A stretch of DNA of 64,000 nucleotides from Salibacteraceae bacterium (GTDB lineage: Bacteria > Bacteroidota > Bacteroidia > Flavobacteriales_G > Salibacteraceae): NCBI GenBank assembly GCA_018401875.1, contig JAGYJZ010000011.1, forward strand, positions 1 through 64,000, in the 5' to 3' direction. The position numbers and the translations under genes are program-made. The first letter of the stretch is position 1. Every line of letters starts with the position of its first letter. Positions 1 through 10,600 of the stretch are shown in pieces. The notes below the pieces were generated by a model, which was not told where the DNA came from, did no database searches, and saw only the letters and a program-made list of their open reading frames with translations.

Positions 1-129
1 CAAAAGTTAAGGTTAAGATGTCAGAACAGCGCGTTGAGCGCCCTATTTAAATTTAAACCTCGTTCGTTTGTATGCTTTGTCACGAAGGCTTCGATTCATT
101 GTGTCTATTTTTGAGCTATGTATAACTTT

Positions 130-1071
130 ATGAAATCGACTGCGCCACTAACAGCCATCTTTCTCATTCTTGTATTAGTTTCCTGCGATTCTATTCAGAG
201 TGATGAAACCGTTTCGAGCGAAACACCAGCTAAAGAGATTATTTCTGAACCTCATCCCGGAGAAAATTTGTTCATGGCCTATTGCTATTCGTGTCACAAT
301 AACACCCCTGACAAAGAAAGCAGAATTGCTCCGCCCATCTTCGCCATTCAACAGCGCTATTTGAAGGAATATCCTGAAAAGGAAAAATTTGTCGAGGCCA
401 TCATCGCCTTTACGAGTAACCCAAATGAAGAAAATGCATTGATGCGCGAAGCCATTCAAAAATTTGGTGTGATGCCTCAAATGTCATACGCAAAGGAAGA
501 TCTTCAACATTTGGCTGATTACATTTTTGAAGGGAAATTCACACATCCATTGGATGAAACGCAAAAAGGAAATGGCGAACGGTTAGAACCTAAACAGCGC
601 GGAAACTTTGTTTCAAAGGCGACCAAAGCCAACTTAGGTCAAAACCTAATGGCAGCAATTAAGAATAAGGGAACCGAAGGTGCCGTATCATTTTGTAATG
701 TGCACGCTTTGAGCATCACAGATAGCATGAGGCAAGAAATGGGCGTTGAAAGCATTGAACGCGTGAGCGATAAAGCCCGGAATCCAAAAAATAAGGCGAG
801 TGTTGAGGAAGTTGAATACATCAACACCTTCAAACAACAGCTGGAAAAAGGCGAAGAATTCAGCCCCGTTTTGAACGACCTTGGAGAAGCGATGGTGTAT
901 TACTCACCCATTGTTACAAACAAACTCTGTGGGCAATGCCATGGAACAGCAGATGAAATAAAACCTAAGGTAAAAGCTCGAATCAGCACGCTTTACCCTG
1001 AAGACCAAGCCAAAGGCTATTCAGAGAATCAAATAAGAGGAATGTGGAAGATTGTGATGGCTAAAAATTAA
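130..1071 (+). CDS. c-type cytochrome lipoprotein with C-terminal DUF3365/Tll0287-like domain
   Basis: Probable exported heme lipoprotein. It opens with a lipoprotein signal peptide ending in the lipobox LVSC, followed by a short Ser/Glu-rich linker. Counting from the upstream ATG at 118, a first heme-binding motif CYSCH sits at residues 56-60 in a small cytochrome-c-like domain, and a second, CGQCH, at about 271-275 near the end of a domain resembling DUF3365 (Tll0287-like). I prefer the ATG at 130 because it puts a compact Met-Lys start before the hydrophobic stretch; the ATG at 118 is in frame and equally possible. Expected location is the periplasmic face of a membrane, with an electron-transfer or sensing role. 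The two domains and heme motifs are visible; the partner and function are not known. It is followed after about 50 bases by another lipoprotein gene. Confidence 0.8.
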   Translation: MKSTAPLTAIFLILVLVSCDSIQSDETVSSETPAKEIISEPHPGENLFMAYCYSCHNNTPDKESRIAPPIFAIQQRYLKEYPEKEKFVEAIIAFTSNPNEENALMREAIQKFGVMPQMSYAKEDLQHLADYIFEGKFTHPLDETQKGNGERLEPKQRGNFVSKATKANLGQNLMAAIKNKGTEGAVSFCNVHALSITDSMRQEMGVESIERVSDKARNPKNKASVEEVEYINTFKQQLEKGEEFSPVLNDLGEAMVYYSPIVTNKLCGQCHGTADEIKPKVKARISTLYPEDQAKGYSENQIRGMWKIVMAKN

Positions 1072-1122
1072 TCGTCACATTTGCTTACCAACCTAATCAT
1101 TCATTTGTTGGTCTTGTAAAAG

Positions 1123-1884
1123 ATGAAAAAAGCATTTTTCCGTTCATTATTCATCGCACTGGCTATTACGTCAAGCCTCAACTTCTCTTCATGCGATGAA
1201 GAATTCAATGAATTCGAATTTGCCAATGACATCGTTGTTTCGGGTAATCTAATGTTTGATGGTGACTCCGCCATAGCCAACCAAAGAATTGTTTTAATCC
1301 TCGATTATTTGCGAACTCGTCAAGAGTATTTAGAACCTGTTCTCCTTGATGCAGATACTACTGATCTAAACGGCTTTTTCTCTTTTACTTACAAAACGAA
1401 CAACAAGGTTGTTGGTTCAGACACTTGCGGCAGTGAATTTACGGAAGGATTAAGATTGAGAGCTGGAAACACCACGATATTCTCCTGTTTTCCTTCAAAC
1501 AGGAACTTCTCAGATTTAGAGATATACACTACCCGAGAAATGAGTCTCGATCTCACTATAAGTCTTGGAAATGTAGCCACAGATACTTTTTTCTTCAACT
1601 ATGCTCCCGAAGACACATTGCATCCAAACTACATTGAAAAAATAGACTCCAACGGTAAAGTGCACCAGCTGTTTTACGCGGTAGCAAGTCCATATAAAAC
1701 CATCGTAGCATCGTACTCAACCCGCCTTAAAAATGGTCAATATGAAGGCTTTTCCGATCAAAGAAGGGCATTCGAATCTTTGAAATACGCCATCGGTTTT
1801 GACGCCTACCTCAACGCTTCAACTAGAATTTGGCGCCCCGAGGGCAAACCATTCACTGATCAATTGGAAATCTCAATCAATTGA
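1123..1884 (+). CDS. hypothetical lipoprotein
   Basis: I do not recognise the family. The 253-residue product has a clear lipoprotein signal peptide: two lysines, a hydrophobic stretch, then Cys24 in the context SSCDEE. The acidic residues right after the cysteine would fit surface export of lipoproteins in Bacteroidota. The remainder is rich in beta-strand-like alternation, with a segment near residues 40-95 ([20 protein letters not shown] and following) that resembles a carboxypeptidase-regulatory/transthyretin-like fold, often used in surface proteins. It lies 51 bases after the cytochrome-like lipoprotein and just before the GNAT gene, all on the plus strand, so co-transcription is plausible. 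The function is unknown. Confidence 0.7.
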   Translation: MKKAFFRSLFIALAITSSLNFSSCDEEFNEFEFANDIVVSGNLMFDGDSAIANQRIVLILDYLRTRQEYLEPVLLDADTTDLNGFFSFTYKTNNKVVGSDTCGSEFTEGLRLRAGNTTIFSCFPSNRNFSDLEIYTTREMSLDLTISLGNVATDTFFFNYAPEDTLHPNYIEKIDSNGKVHQLFYAVASPYKTIVASYSTRLKNGQYEGFSDQRRAFESLKYAIGFDAYLNASTRIWRPEGKPFTDQLEISIN

Positions 1885-1900
1885 TCATTTTTGCGTTTCT

Positions 1901-2362
1901 ATGAACGCTGCTCAACTCACAATCAGAAAAGGCCAACCGGCTGATGTACCTGCTTTACTGGAACTCATTAAAGAATTAGCCATCTACGAAAAGGCTGAAA
2001 ACGAAGTTATCGTTACCGAAGAAACCCTCCTCAAAGATGGCTTTGGGTCACACCCACTTTATCATTTAGTAGTTGCTGAATATGAAGGTAAAGTGGTAGG
2101 AATCGCATTGTATTACTTCGCCTATTCTACATGGAAAGGACGCTACTTATATTTAGAAGATTTCGTGGTGAAAGAGTCGATGCGCGGCAATGGAATTGGG
2201 AAACCACTGTTTCAATTTGTGGTAGAAATTGCGAAATCGGAAGGTGTAAAACGCATGGGATGGCAGGTCTTAGACTGGAACGAGCCCGCCATTCGATTCT
2301 ATGAAACCTATGGTGCCGACCTCTCATCAGAATGGCTGAACGGAAGGCTATATTTTGACTAA
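1901..2362 (+). CDS. GNAT family N-acetyltransferase
   Basis: A 153-residue single-domain GNAT acetyltransferase that would move the acetyl group of acetyl-CoA to an amine. The acetyl-CoA-binding motif A is visible as [19 protein letters not shown] (about residues 88-106), preceded by the strand RYLYLEDF and followed by [14 protein letters not shown], the typical motif B. The family resemblance is to spermidine/diamine acetyltransferases (SAT1-like), but substrate cannot be fixed from sequence. The start is the ATG at 1901; the reading frame stays open upstream into the preceding gene, but that part does not look like GNAT sequence. It ends 10 bases before the aspartate kinase start, suggesting one transcript. 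Confidence 0.88.
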   Translation: MNAAQLTIRKGQPADVPALLELIKELAIYEKAENEVIVTEETLLKDGFGSHPLYHLVVAEYEGKVVGIALYYFAYSTWKGRYLYLEDFVVKESMRGNGIGKPLFQFVVEIAKSEGVKRMGWQVLDWNEPAIRFYETYGADLSSEWLNGRLYFD

Positions 2363-2372
2363 TCTTGAAACT

Positions 2373-3638
2373 ATGAAAGTGTTCAAATTCGGTGGTGCAT
2401 CCGTCAAAGATGCGGAGGTAGTGAAAAACCTGAAGAAAATTGTTGAGCAGGAATCAGAAAGTCGATTGCTGATCGTGATTTCAGCCATGGATAAAACGAC
2501 CAATTGGCTCGAGCGCGTGGTTGAATCATTTAAAGCCAACCAAGATTGGAAAGAGCCATTGCAAAAAGTGTTTGATTTTCATCGGTATCAGTTGCAACAA
2601 TTGATCGGCAACGCGCTAAGTGACGCCAACGAATCGATAGACAAAATTCAGCACTATGCCTTCACTTTCTTAGAACAAGACGAGAACTCTGAATTTGACT
2701 TTATCTACGATCAAATCGTTTCGTTGGGTGAAATCCTCTCCACTAAAATCATTGCTGCGTACCTCATAAAAGAAGGCCTCGATGTAACATGGACCGATGC
2801 TAGAAAACTAGTACACACAGACAACTCTTACCGCGATGCAAAAGTAAATTGGGAAGAAACTGAAAAACGCATCAACGAATTTTGGGAGAGTGAAACATCC
2901 ACCTTTATCATCACACAAGGCTTTATTGGTGGTGGCGAACACAAACGAATGACCACATTGGGTCGCGAAGGTTCTGATTTTTCGGCCGCGATTTTCGCAT
3001 ACTGTTTGTCGGCCGAATCAGTGACCATTTGGAAAGATGTGCCAGGCATGCTGAATGCCGATCCAAAATACTTTTCAAATACTTCGTTGCTTGAAAACAT
3101 CTCTTACCGAGAAGCAATCGAATTGAGTTATTACGGAGCATCGGTCATTCACCCCAAGACCATAAAGCCGCTTGAAAACAAACACATTCCACTTTATGTA
3201 AAAAGCTTTAAGGAACCTAATGAACCGGGAAGTGTGATCAACGACAACACAAGCGAAGACAGTAAAATACCGAGCTATATTTTTCAGTCTGACCAAGTTC
3301 TAATATCCATTTCCAGCCGAGATTTTTCGTTCATTGTTGAAGAGCATATCAGCGATATTTTCAAATGCTTTGCGACCCATCGACTGAAAATTCAAACAAT
3401 GCAAAACTCAGCCATTAGCTTCTCGGTGAGTGTAGCAAATCAACCCAAGCAAATCAAGGCTTTAATGGAAGAGCTGAAAAATGACTACAAAGTGCTGTAC
3501 AACGAAGGATTGGAATTGCTCACCATTCGTCATTTCAACAAGCAAATAGTTGACGAATTAATTAAAGGCCGAGAAGTAATGCTAGAGCAAAAAACCCGTC
3601 ACACGATGCGCATCCTTATGCGCGGCCAAAAGCATTAA
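2373..3638 (+). CDS. aspartate kinase
   Basis: Monofunctional aspartate kinase, catalysing ATP-dependent phosphorylation of L-aspartate, the first step toward lysine, threonine, methionine and diaminopimelate. The N-terminal nucleotide-binding motif KFGGAS is at residues 5-10, the amino-acid-kinase fold covers roughly the first 280 residues (TLGREGSDFSAAIFA; SYYGASVIHPKTIKPL), and an ACT-type regulatory region follows from about residue 300. The ATG at 2373 puts the KFGGAS motif right at the N terminus; a TTG at 2355 is in frame but unlikely. It overlaps convergently by 23 bases with the 3' end of the serA-like gene. No fused homoserine dehydrogenase is present. Confidence 0.93.
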   Translation: MKVFKFGGASVKDAEVVKNLKKIVEQESESRLLIVISAMDKTTNWLERVVESFKANQDWKEPLQKVFDFHRYQLQQLIGNALSDANESIDKIQHYAFTFLEQDENSEFDFIYDQIVSLGEILSTKIIAAYLIKEGLDVTWTDARKLVHTDNSYRDAKVNWEETEKRINEFWESETSTFIITQGFIGGGEHKRMTTLGREGSDFSAAIFAYCLSAESVTIWKDVPGMLNADPKYFSNTSLLENISYREAIELSYYGASVIHPKTIKPLENKHIPLYVKSFKEPNEPGSVINDNTSEDSKIPSYIFQSDQVLISISSRDFSFIVEEHISDIFKCFATHRLKIQTMQNSAISFSVSVANQPKQIKALMEELKNDYKVLYNEGLELLTIRHFNKQIVDELIKGREVMLEQKTRHTMRILMRGQKH

Positions 3639-4560
3639 TGATTTTATCGGCCAATATGGACGAAAGCTTTTCGTACGATTCCACCGTCAGCCCCGCGATA
3701 TGAGGTGTTAACACTACCTTTTCATTTTTTGCAAGAGCCAACGCTGCATCTGGAAAGTCTTTGAATTCAGGCATTTTCAGGTTCTCGGTTTCATATTCCA
3801 ACACATCCAAACACGCACCTAACACTTGCCCCTTTGCGATAGCATTCAACAGCGCTGCAGTATCAACGATGCCGCCACGCGAAGTATTGATCAAATAAAT
3901 TGGTTTTTTGAAGAAGGTCAACCACGATTCATCAACCAAATAATGGGTTTCTTGATTGTACGGAAGGTGTAGACTCACAACATCAGCCTTTTCAAATACA
4001 TCCTTCATTGAAGCCTCAGTGACTGCTGAATCGGCAAAACCTGATCTATACATATCATAGGCTAAAATGGGTGTTTGAAAACCACTTAGCACTCTAGAAA
4101 ACGCCTCGCCCGTATTCCCAAATCCTATGATGGCAATGGTTTTTCCTTGCAATTCAATTCCCTCGTTCGCCTTTCGGTTCCATCTTCCATTTCTCACTTC
4201 TGCATCGGCAAGGTGAATGCGATTAAACAGCGTGAGCAATGAACCAAGAGCATGCTCGGCCACAGCTTGCCTATTTCCCTCAGGAGAACTAAAAATTTGA
4301 ATTCCTTTGGATTTTGCATACAACACATCAATGTGTTCTAATCCAGCACCAACACGCCCGATAAATTTTAAATCGGAAAAGCGATCGATAAATGCCTTGT
4401 CAATGGTAAGTCTGCTTCTCAACACCAAGCCATCGGCATCATTGAGTAACGCGTGAATTTGACGTTCATCAAATTGCGCAGCATTAACACACTCGAAACC
4501 AGCGGCTTCTAACTTTACGTCAAGCGATTTATGAATGGTGTCTATTACTATGACTTTCAT
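3616..4560 (-). CDS. serA: D-2-hydroxyacid dehydrogenase, phosphoglycerate dehydrogenase-like
   Basis: NAD-dependent D-isomer-specific 2-hydroxyacid dehydrogenase of 314 residues, most like the short D-3-phosphoglycerate dehydrogenases that start serine synthesis. Visible motifs are the substrate-domain Arg loop GRVGAGLEHID, the NAD-binding GFGNTGEAF, INTSRGGIVD with the catalytic Arg, and the catalytic His in LTPHIAGLT. It ends without the C-terminal ACT/ASB domain of long SerA proteins, so classical serine feedback through that domain is not expected. The start codon overlaps the stop of the upstream OmpA-like gene by 4 bases (ATGA), indicating translational coupling. The symbol is by family resemblance; another 2-hydroxyacid substrate is possible. 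Confidence 0.82.
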   Translation of the reverse strand: MKVIVIDTIHKSLDVKLEAAGFECVNAAQFDERQIHALLNDADGLVLRSRLTIDKAFIDRFSDLKFIGRVGAGLEHIDVLYAKSKGIQIFSSPEGNRQAVAEHALGSLLTLFNRIHLADAEVRNGRWNRKANEGIELQGKTIAIIGFGNTGEAFSRVLSGFQTPILAYDMYRSGFADSAVTEASMKDVFEKADVVSLHLPYNQETHYLVDESWLTFFKKPIYLINTSRGGIVDTAALLNAIAKGQVLGACLDVLEYETENLKMPEFKDFPDAALALAKNEKVVLTPHIAGLTVESYEKLSSILADKIINAFGRA

Positions 4561-5033
4561 TCCGCTTTTGTTTCTACAACCCTTACTTCAACCCTTCGGT
4601 TTCGCTCGTTTGCAGCGTCCTTTTCGATTTTACTTGGCAGCGCCATGATGACTTCATCTGATAGCAAAGGCAAATGATGTCCTTCATTCACAATGGATAG
4701 CCGTGCCTGATCAACATTCTTTTCGATCAATAATGTTCTAACGTAGGCTGCACGCTCTAGTCCGAGTCTCACATCTTCATTCATGGCTGTGTGCCCCACC
4801 AACTCAATTTGCAAGTCAGGGTTAAGCTCTAAAATCTTCACTAATGAAGCCAAAATCACCGCATCACTCAGCGTATCTGCATCTGTAAATCCTGACCCTT
4901 GCGAATAACTCCTGTTTGCGTTGGCAAAGGTTGTGCTGTGTTCTTGAAAACTAAATGGAGGCATTTTTCTGCCTTGGGCTATTCCAAACGATGAACCAAT
5001 CACTAAAAATGTGAGAATAATAAAGACTTTCAT
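4557..5033 (-). CDS. exported OmpA C-terminal-like domain protein
   Basis: A 158-residue protein with an N-terminal signal peptide (hydrophobic stretch ending near FGIAQG) and a C-terminal region with the pattern of OmpA/MotB peptidoglycan-binding domains: PDLQIELVGHTAMNED, then the helix LGLERAAYVRTLL, and the closing NERNRRVEVRVV. That domain usually contacts diaminopimelate in peptidoglycan. No beta-barrel precedes it, so it is a small soluble or loosely wall-attached periplasmic protein. It lies between mgtE (3-base gap) and the serA-like gene (4-base overlap) in one minus-strand run. Specific role unknown. Confidence 0.72.
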   Translation of the reverse strand: MKVFIILTFLVIGSSFGIAQGRKMPPFSFQEHSTTFANANRSYSQGSGFTDADTLSDAVILASLVKILELNPDLQIELVGHTAMNEDVRLGLERAAYVRTLLIEKNVDQARLSIVNEGHHLPLLSDEVIMALPSKIEKDAANERNRRVEVRVVETKAE

Positions 5034-5036
5034 CGG

Positions 5037-6392
5037 TTAAGCGATATAGAGCATGTGGCCGATAATAAAGTAAATAAACAAACCGAGCACATCGTTCACC
5101 GTAGTGATAAAGGGTCCTGTAGCCAACGCAGGATCAATGTCGTACTTATCTAAAATCAAGGGTACGAATGTTCCAAAAAGGGTAGCTATGACGATGACAC
5201 TGAATAGGGCAATACTCACTGTATAGCTTAAAGCCAACGAATCACCGAATATGAGGTTGTATCCAAAAATCAGCACTGCGCACACCAATCCATTGAGCAT
5301 TCCAACCAAGAATTCCTTCCATAATTTCGATAAAATCCCGGTCATTCCCATCGATTTATTGGCGAGGCCTTGTACGATAATTGCCGAAGACTGAACGCCC
5401 GCATTTCCGCCCATTGCTGCGATCAATGGAATAAAAAAGGCCATTTCAGGATAGAGCTGCAGATCACCTTCATAATTCTCAATGACGCGGGCGCCCAAAA
5501 TACCACCGAGCAAACCAATAAGTAACCACGGAAGCCGCGCTCTTGTGAGGGTAATTACATTGTCAGACGTATCAACATCGCCCGAAATACCAGATGCTAA
5601 GGCATAATCTTTTTCCGCTTCTTCCCTGATTACATCCACTACATCATCAATGGTAATGCGGCCTTGCAGACGCCCAAGCTCATCCACCACGGGAAGCGCA
5701 ACAATGTCATACTTCTCCATCATGCTGGCCACATCTTCCTGATCAAGATCGACTTTTACAGACTTAATTTGCGAATCATAAATGTCTGAAATGAGGGTTT
5801 TAAGTGGAGTTAGAAGAAGTCTCTTAATAGGCAGTCGACCAACGAGCACACCTTCATTATCAACAACATATACGGTATATACATTATCGATTGCCTCGGC
5901 TTGCTTACGCATTTCTTTCACCGCAGTAGAAACGGTCCAACTCACATTTACACGAATCAATTCCTTCGCCATTAGCGCACCTGCCGTACCTTCTTCATAG
6001 TGCAGCAAATCAACGATATCTCGGGCTTGCTGCCTGTCTTCAATCATTGAAATGATCTCCTCTTTTTGCTCCTGGGCAAAAAGATTCAGCATGTCAGCCG
6101 CGTCATCACTATCAAGGTTGTCGATGAGTTGTTCGGCAATTTCCTTTGAAGAAAGCGAACCTAAAAATCGATCGCGGGTGTCTTCATCCATGTGAGTGAG
6201 CACATCGGAAGCGATGTTGGCATCGAGTACTTTATAAAGCACTGTTGCTTCTTCCAGCTCTAATTCATCAAGAATCTCGGCCACGTCAGCCGGGTGCAAT
6301 TCGTGAACTAGCTCTATTAGAGCTAATTCATCATTGCGCACAATGGCCTCTTTTAGGTCAACTAAATATTCTCGGGTTAATTCGAACTGCAT
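5037..6392 (-). CDS. mgtE: magnesium transporter MgtE
   Basis: Complete MgtE-type magnesium channel of 451 residues in the inner membrane. The N-terminal alpha-superhelical domain (about 1-125) has the typical LHPADVAEILDEL motif. It is followed by a CBS pair (about 130-250; acidic stretch and LQGRITIDDVVDVI) that senses cytoplasmic Mg2+, and five transmembrane helices from about residue 285. The pore signature is visible in IPLIAAMGGNAGVQSSAII. Family knowledge: Mg2+ binding between the CBS and N domains closes the pore. It is the fourth gene of a minus-strand run starting with the DUF4286 gene; about 30 bases separate it from rsmA. Confidence 0.95.
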   Translation of the reverse strand: MQFELTREYLVDLKEAIVRNDELALIELVHELHPADVAEILDELELEEATVLYKVLDANIASDVLTHMDEDTRDRFLGSLSSKEIAEQLIDNLDSDDAADMLNLFAQEQKEEIISMIEDRQQARDIVDLLHYEEGTAGALMAKELIRVNVSWTVSTAVKEMRKQAEAIDNVYTVYVVDNEGVLVGRLPIKRLLLTPLKTLISDIYDSQIKSVKVDLDQEDVASMMEKYDIVALPVVDELGRLQGRITIDDVVDVIREEAEKDYALASGISGDVDTSDNVITLTRARLPWLLIGLLGGILGARVIENYEGDLQLYPEMAFFIPLIAAMGGNAGVQSSAIIVQGLANKSMGMTGILSKLWKEFLVGMLNGLVCAVLIFGYNLIFGDSLALSYTVSIALFSVIVIATLFGTFVPLILDKYDIDPALATGPFITTVNDVLGLFIYFIIGHMLYIA

Positions 6393-6422
6393 GACTTGAA
6401 AAAAATCAAGCCAAAAGTATAA

Positions 6423-7190
6423 TTATTTAAGTGGAGCAAGAGCGTTGGTAAGCTCAACAAATTCTGTGTAATCCAATTGCTCAGGCCGCATAGTCAAGTA
6501 CCGTTCGATTAACCCGCTGTTCTCAGGGTTAATTAAATCTTTAAGCGATTTTCTGAGCATTTTTCTGCGTTGGTTAAACGCTCTTTTCACGATTGATTTA
6601 AATGCTTTTTCGTCACAGTCGAGTTTCAACTTTTCTTTACGCCTCAGTATGATTACGCCTGACTGAACTTTTGGCGGAGGCTCAAACGCTTGTGCATCAA
6701 CCGTGAAAAGGTATTCAACGTCATAATACGCTTGGGTAAGCACGCTCATAATTCCGTAAACTCGGCTTCCCTTTTTTGAGGCTATGCGCTCAGCTACTTC
6801 CTTTTGAAACATACCCACCATGCCCACAACATTGTGTTTATTTTCAATAATCTTGAAAACAATTTGACTCGAAATGTTGTAAGGAAAGTTTCCAATTACC
6901 GCTAGATCACCTTCCACTTGCCAATGAAGAAAATCTTGAAACTTGATTTTATCAACGTGCATCGGATAAGTTCGTTTCAAATAATCGATCGATTCTTGAT
7001 CGATATCGAACAACGATAAATCTTTGTACCGCTCAAACAGGTGTTTAGAGAGAACGCCATCTCCAGGCCCAATTTCTATGACCGATTCCGCAGTAATCTG
7101 CAGCAGGGAATCTACAATTTTCAAAGCGATATTTTCATCCCTTAAAAAGTGCTGGCCGAGGTGTTTTTTGGCGCGTACGGGTGATGCCAT
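6423..7190 (-). CDS. rsmA: 16S rRNA (adenine1518-N6/adenine1519-N6)-dimethyltransferase RsmA
   Basis: RsmA/KsgA dimethylates two adjacent adenines in the 3'-terminal helix of 16S rRNA, using S-adenosylmethionine, during late 30S assembly. The 255-residue protein begins with the family signature KKHLGQHFLRDENI, has the SAM-binding motif EIGPGDGVLS and the catalytic motif NFPYNIS. The C-terminal helical domain is complete (RAFNQRRKMLRKSL). The ATG at 7190 overlaps the stop codon of the upstream DUF4286 gene (TGATG arrangement), so the two are translationally coupled. mgtE follows about 30 bases later. Loss of RsmA usually gives kasugamycin resistance. Confidence 0.95.
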   Translation of the reverse strand: MASPVRAKKHLGQHFLRDENIALKIVDSLLQITAESVIEIGPGDGVLSKHLFERYKDLSLFDIDQESIDYLKRTYPMHVDKIKFQDFLHWQVEGDLAVIGNFPYNISSQIVFKIIENKHNVVGMVGMFQKEVAERIASKKGSRVYGIMSVLTQAYYDVEYLFTVDAQAFEPPPKVQSGVIILRRKEKLKLDCDEKAFKSIVKRAFNQRRKMLRKSLKDLINPENSGLIERYLTMRPEQLDYTEFVELTNALAPLK

Positions 7191-7489
7191 CAAATAACCT
7201 CTAAAAGCGTTCTGAAGGCAACAAACCGATCTTTATAGCGCTCAGCATGATCGCGTTGGAGGGTTGGCGCATGTTCTTGATAGTATTCTTCAAGTTTGCT
7301 CATGCTCTCGCATTTGTATTGAATCGAGTAGGTGATTCCATCTTCGTCATCCACCAGTACTTTGGCAACTTGATGTTCGATAAATTTTTGTGTAGCCATC
7401 ACCTCAGGGATGTGAATTGACCGCATCCAATCCATCCAATCATCGTGGATGTCATTATCTATTTTAACCGTTACATTATAAATAATCAT
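7190..7489 (-). CDS. DUF4286 family protein
   Basis: A 99-residue protein of the DUF4286 family, common in Bacteroidota. It starts with MIIYNVTVKID, contains the conserved WMRSIHIPEVMATQKF segment and ends with ERYKDRFVAFRTLLEVI. The predicted fold is a small alpha-beta barrel dimer (ferredoxin-like, ABM-like), but no catalytic residues are recognisable and the function is unknown. It is the first gene of the minus-strand unit DUF4286-rsmA-mgtE-OmpA-like-serA; its stop codon overlaps the start of rsmA. The link with rsmA may mean nothing more than shared expression. Confidence 0.88.
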   Translation of the reverse strand: MIIYNVTVKIDNDIHDDWMDWMRSIHIPEVMATQKFIEHQVAKVLVDDEDGITYSIQYKCESMSKLEEYYQEHAPTLQRDHAERYKDRFVAFRTLLEVI

Positions 7490-7617
7490 GGCGCTAAAGG
7501 TAGTTGCATAATCAGATTTGAGTCGTCACAAAAATCAATCTGATTCATTCAGAAAAGCACATCCTCCATTTTTCTCTAAAATAGTCTCGGAAAATGAAAC
7601 CAACTTCAGCCAACCGA

Positions 7618-10600
7618 CTATTTCAAAATCACAAATCGCAGTGTTTGATTGCTACCCTGAGCGGACTGCTCAAGAAAATAAACACCTGGTGTAAGATCGG
7701 AAACCGCAATTGTTTCACTTCCATGTGTCTTCACTTCCATGACCTTTTGCCCCAATGAATTGAGTATTTCAAACGTACAATCGGTATCTGAAGCAACGCT
7801 CAGATAAACTTGACCACTAGATGGGTTAGGATAAAGCGAAAAGCTAACGTTTACACTTCCACTCGCTAAATACACATCCCTCACTTCGCTCAATTCAGAC
7901 GTTCCATTAAAATCAACTTGTTCAAGTCGATAGTATGAATGTCCGGAAAGTGGATTCTTATCGGTGATAAAATAACGTTGTTCTTCAGAGGAATTTCCTT
8001 GAGCGATTACCGAGCTTATAGTTTCCCAGCTCGCCAAATCTGAAGATCGTTGAACTTTAAATAGATCACTATTTACTTCAGAGGCAGTAATCCAAATGAG
8101 GTCAACCTCACGCTCACTCGTGGGAACTGCTTCAAACATCAATAACTCCACAGGAAGAATAACTGAATTGGTTCCGATCGTGCAGGCGAGGCCACCTCCA
8201 GTAATAATATTCGTTGAAAATTCAGAGTATGTGACACCATCTTGCACACCCTCGGCAGTAGGGAATAATTGCGTTGAGTTCGCAATTCCGAGCGCCTGAA
8301 GGTCCGGTGTACTTGGGTCAAATGTTCCTGAATTTACAGTAAACCATCGAAGACCTGATACATTCGAAGTTCCGCCCGCATTCTGTTGATTCCATCGAAT
8401 TGCCGTAGCTTCTAACGTATCAACCTCTTGCGCATTATAAAAGAATCGAATAGTAACGTTTCCATTCAAACTCCCGCTTGTTAGACTCAAATTCCAATAC
8501 CTACCCAAAACGAAGGTAGCGTCCTGATTAGGTAAATCAATTGTGCTGTAAACACCCGATTCATCTGCTGGATTAATTGAAGCCGTTAATGAAACTTGAA
8601 GGGTAAATGGATTGGTATTTCCACCTGTCGGAGTATGATCAACAGCGAATAAAAGTTGAGTCGGATCTGCTGGATCGTAATAGTACGTCCAAGGGTCGTT
8701 TTGACAGAAATTAGACATTGTTGTGGTAGTATTGGTAGTCGACAAGGCTGCTGCACCCCCACTACAAGGCTCATCTCGCCAATCGCGTTCAGTGGTTCCA
8801 GAATCTGTATCAGGAAAGTCTAATGCGTCTTGGTTATTGTTTGATGGGTTTAGAATGCCATACGGCCCGACAAATTGGTCGAAATTATCATCCAATCCAT
8901 CTCCATCAGCATCCGCTCCCGCAGGAGAAGTATTAGCAACGCCATCTCCATTTGTATCCCATCCTTCAATCAAGTCTGACTCGCCATCGTCATCAGAGTC
9001 TAAGTCAAGGTAGTCAGGTGTTCCATCACCATCAGTATCAATTGGGAATAAATATAACCCTCCATTATCAGGATCAAATGCATCAGATATTCCATCCCCA
9101 TCTGTATCAGCGACCGTAGCCCGAACGGGTGTCCCTGTGGTAGCTTGAGCCTCAATATTATCTATGATACCATCGGCATCGATATCGAGGTAATCGGCAT
9201 TGCCTGTACCATCGCTATTAGGGATGGCTAGCGGTGTACCAGAAGTCACCTCACCCCCACCACTCCCATTGTCTACATTATCGATGCTATCATCAAGACC
9301 ATCGTTGTCTGCATCCACCATCTTAGTTGCATTGCCAGGGGTTGGGTAATCAACCGAACCATCTTCATTTATATCAATGCCACCAGCCTCGGTAATATCC
9401 AATATACCATCGTTGTCCGAGTCTTTATCTAAATGATTCGGCACGCCATCGCCATCGAAGTCATATACATCTGGGATTCCATCGCCATTGAGGTCAACAT
9501 AACTTGTTATTGACCCATCCCCTGCATTCCCATCATCATTCGTATCTAACCAATTTGGAAACTCGTCTCCATCCTCATTTCCGTCTGGATCATTTCCTCC
9601 AGACTCAGTTATATCAATTATGCCATCATTAACATCATCAATATCTAAATGATCAGGCACACCATCCCGGTCTGTGTCCTTTTGATTGCGCCAGTCACGA
9701 TCAACAACAGCATTAAAAAATGCAGGGTGACTTGAAGGATTCAATCCTCCATTTGTCGCATCGCTTGAGGCAGTATTATTATCCCATCCATCGTAGAGAC
9801 CATCTCCATCAACATCCGTTGTTCCACCTGAAACACCGGTATTTGCCGGACTAGTGGCATCGGCAAATCCGTTGCCATTTACATCATGCCCTTCAATGAG
9901 GTCAGGAAAGGTATCATCGTCAGAATCTGTATCTAGATAATCAGGAACGCCATCTAAATCAGAATCGACCGGCACAATAGCCGTTGCATCGTAGGCATTA
10001 TCTATTCCATCATTATCAGTATCTGTTCCCGATGGGGCAACATAACCAGCTGTTGATTGTGATTCAGTATTATCTGTAATACCATCATTATCAGAGTCAA
10101 TATCTAACATATTGATGATCATATCATCGTCTCCATTCGCATTGGGATAGCTGTTCGGGGCGCCATCAGCATCAGTGTCTGCTCCTGTGCGAACAAGAGC
10201 TAAAGCCGAGTTTTCACTTACCCCATCGTTACCAACGTCTCCATCAACTGAGTCTGCAAATCCATCATTATCCGTATCCACAGCATTTCCATCAATACGA
10301 CCATCTCCATTGACATCAGTGCCATTACTTTCAATAACATCTGCTATTCCATCTCCATCGCTGTCTAGGTCTAGTTGATTCGGTAGTCCGTCTCCATCCA
10401 TATCATCAGAAACGATATTGTCTGGTCTTCCATCGTTGTTTAGATCGCTTCCTGTAACTTGCAGGGCGTTCAATGTATTAGCGCCAGGGCCATCATCGCC
10501 CAATACGAGAACGTTGGTTGGGTCGCCATCCACTAAATCATTAAATCCGTCACTATCTGCATCTAAATTCCCATCTGCTCTTCCATCACCATCAGTATCC

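Noticed and set aside
7510..7545. Hairpin AATCAGATT...AATCTGATT between the giant gene and DUF4286
   Set aside because: Stem of 9 bp with an 18-base loop and no T tail; too weak to call a terminator.
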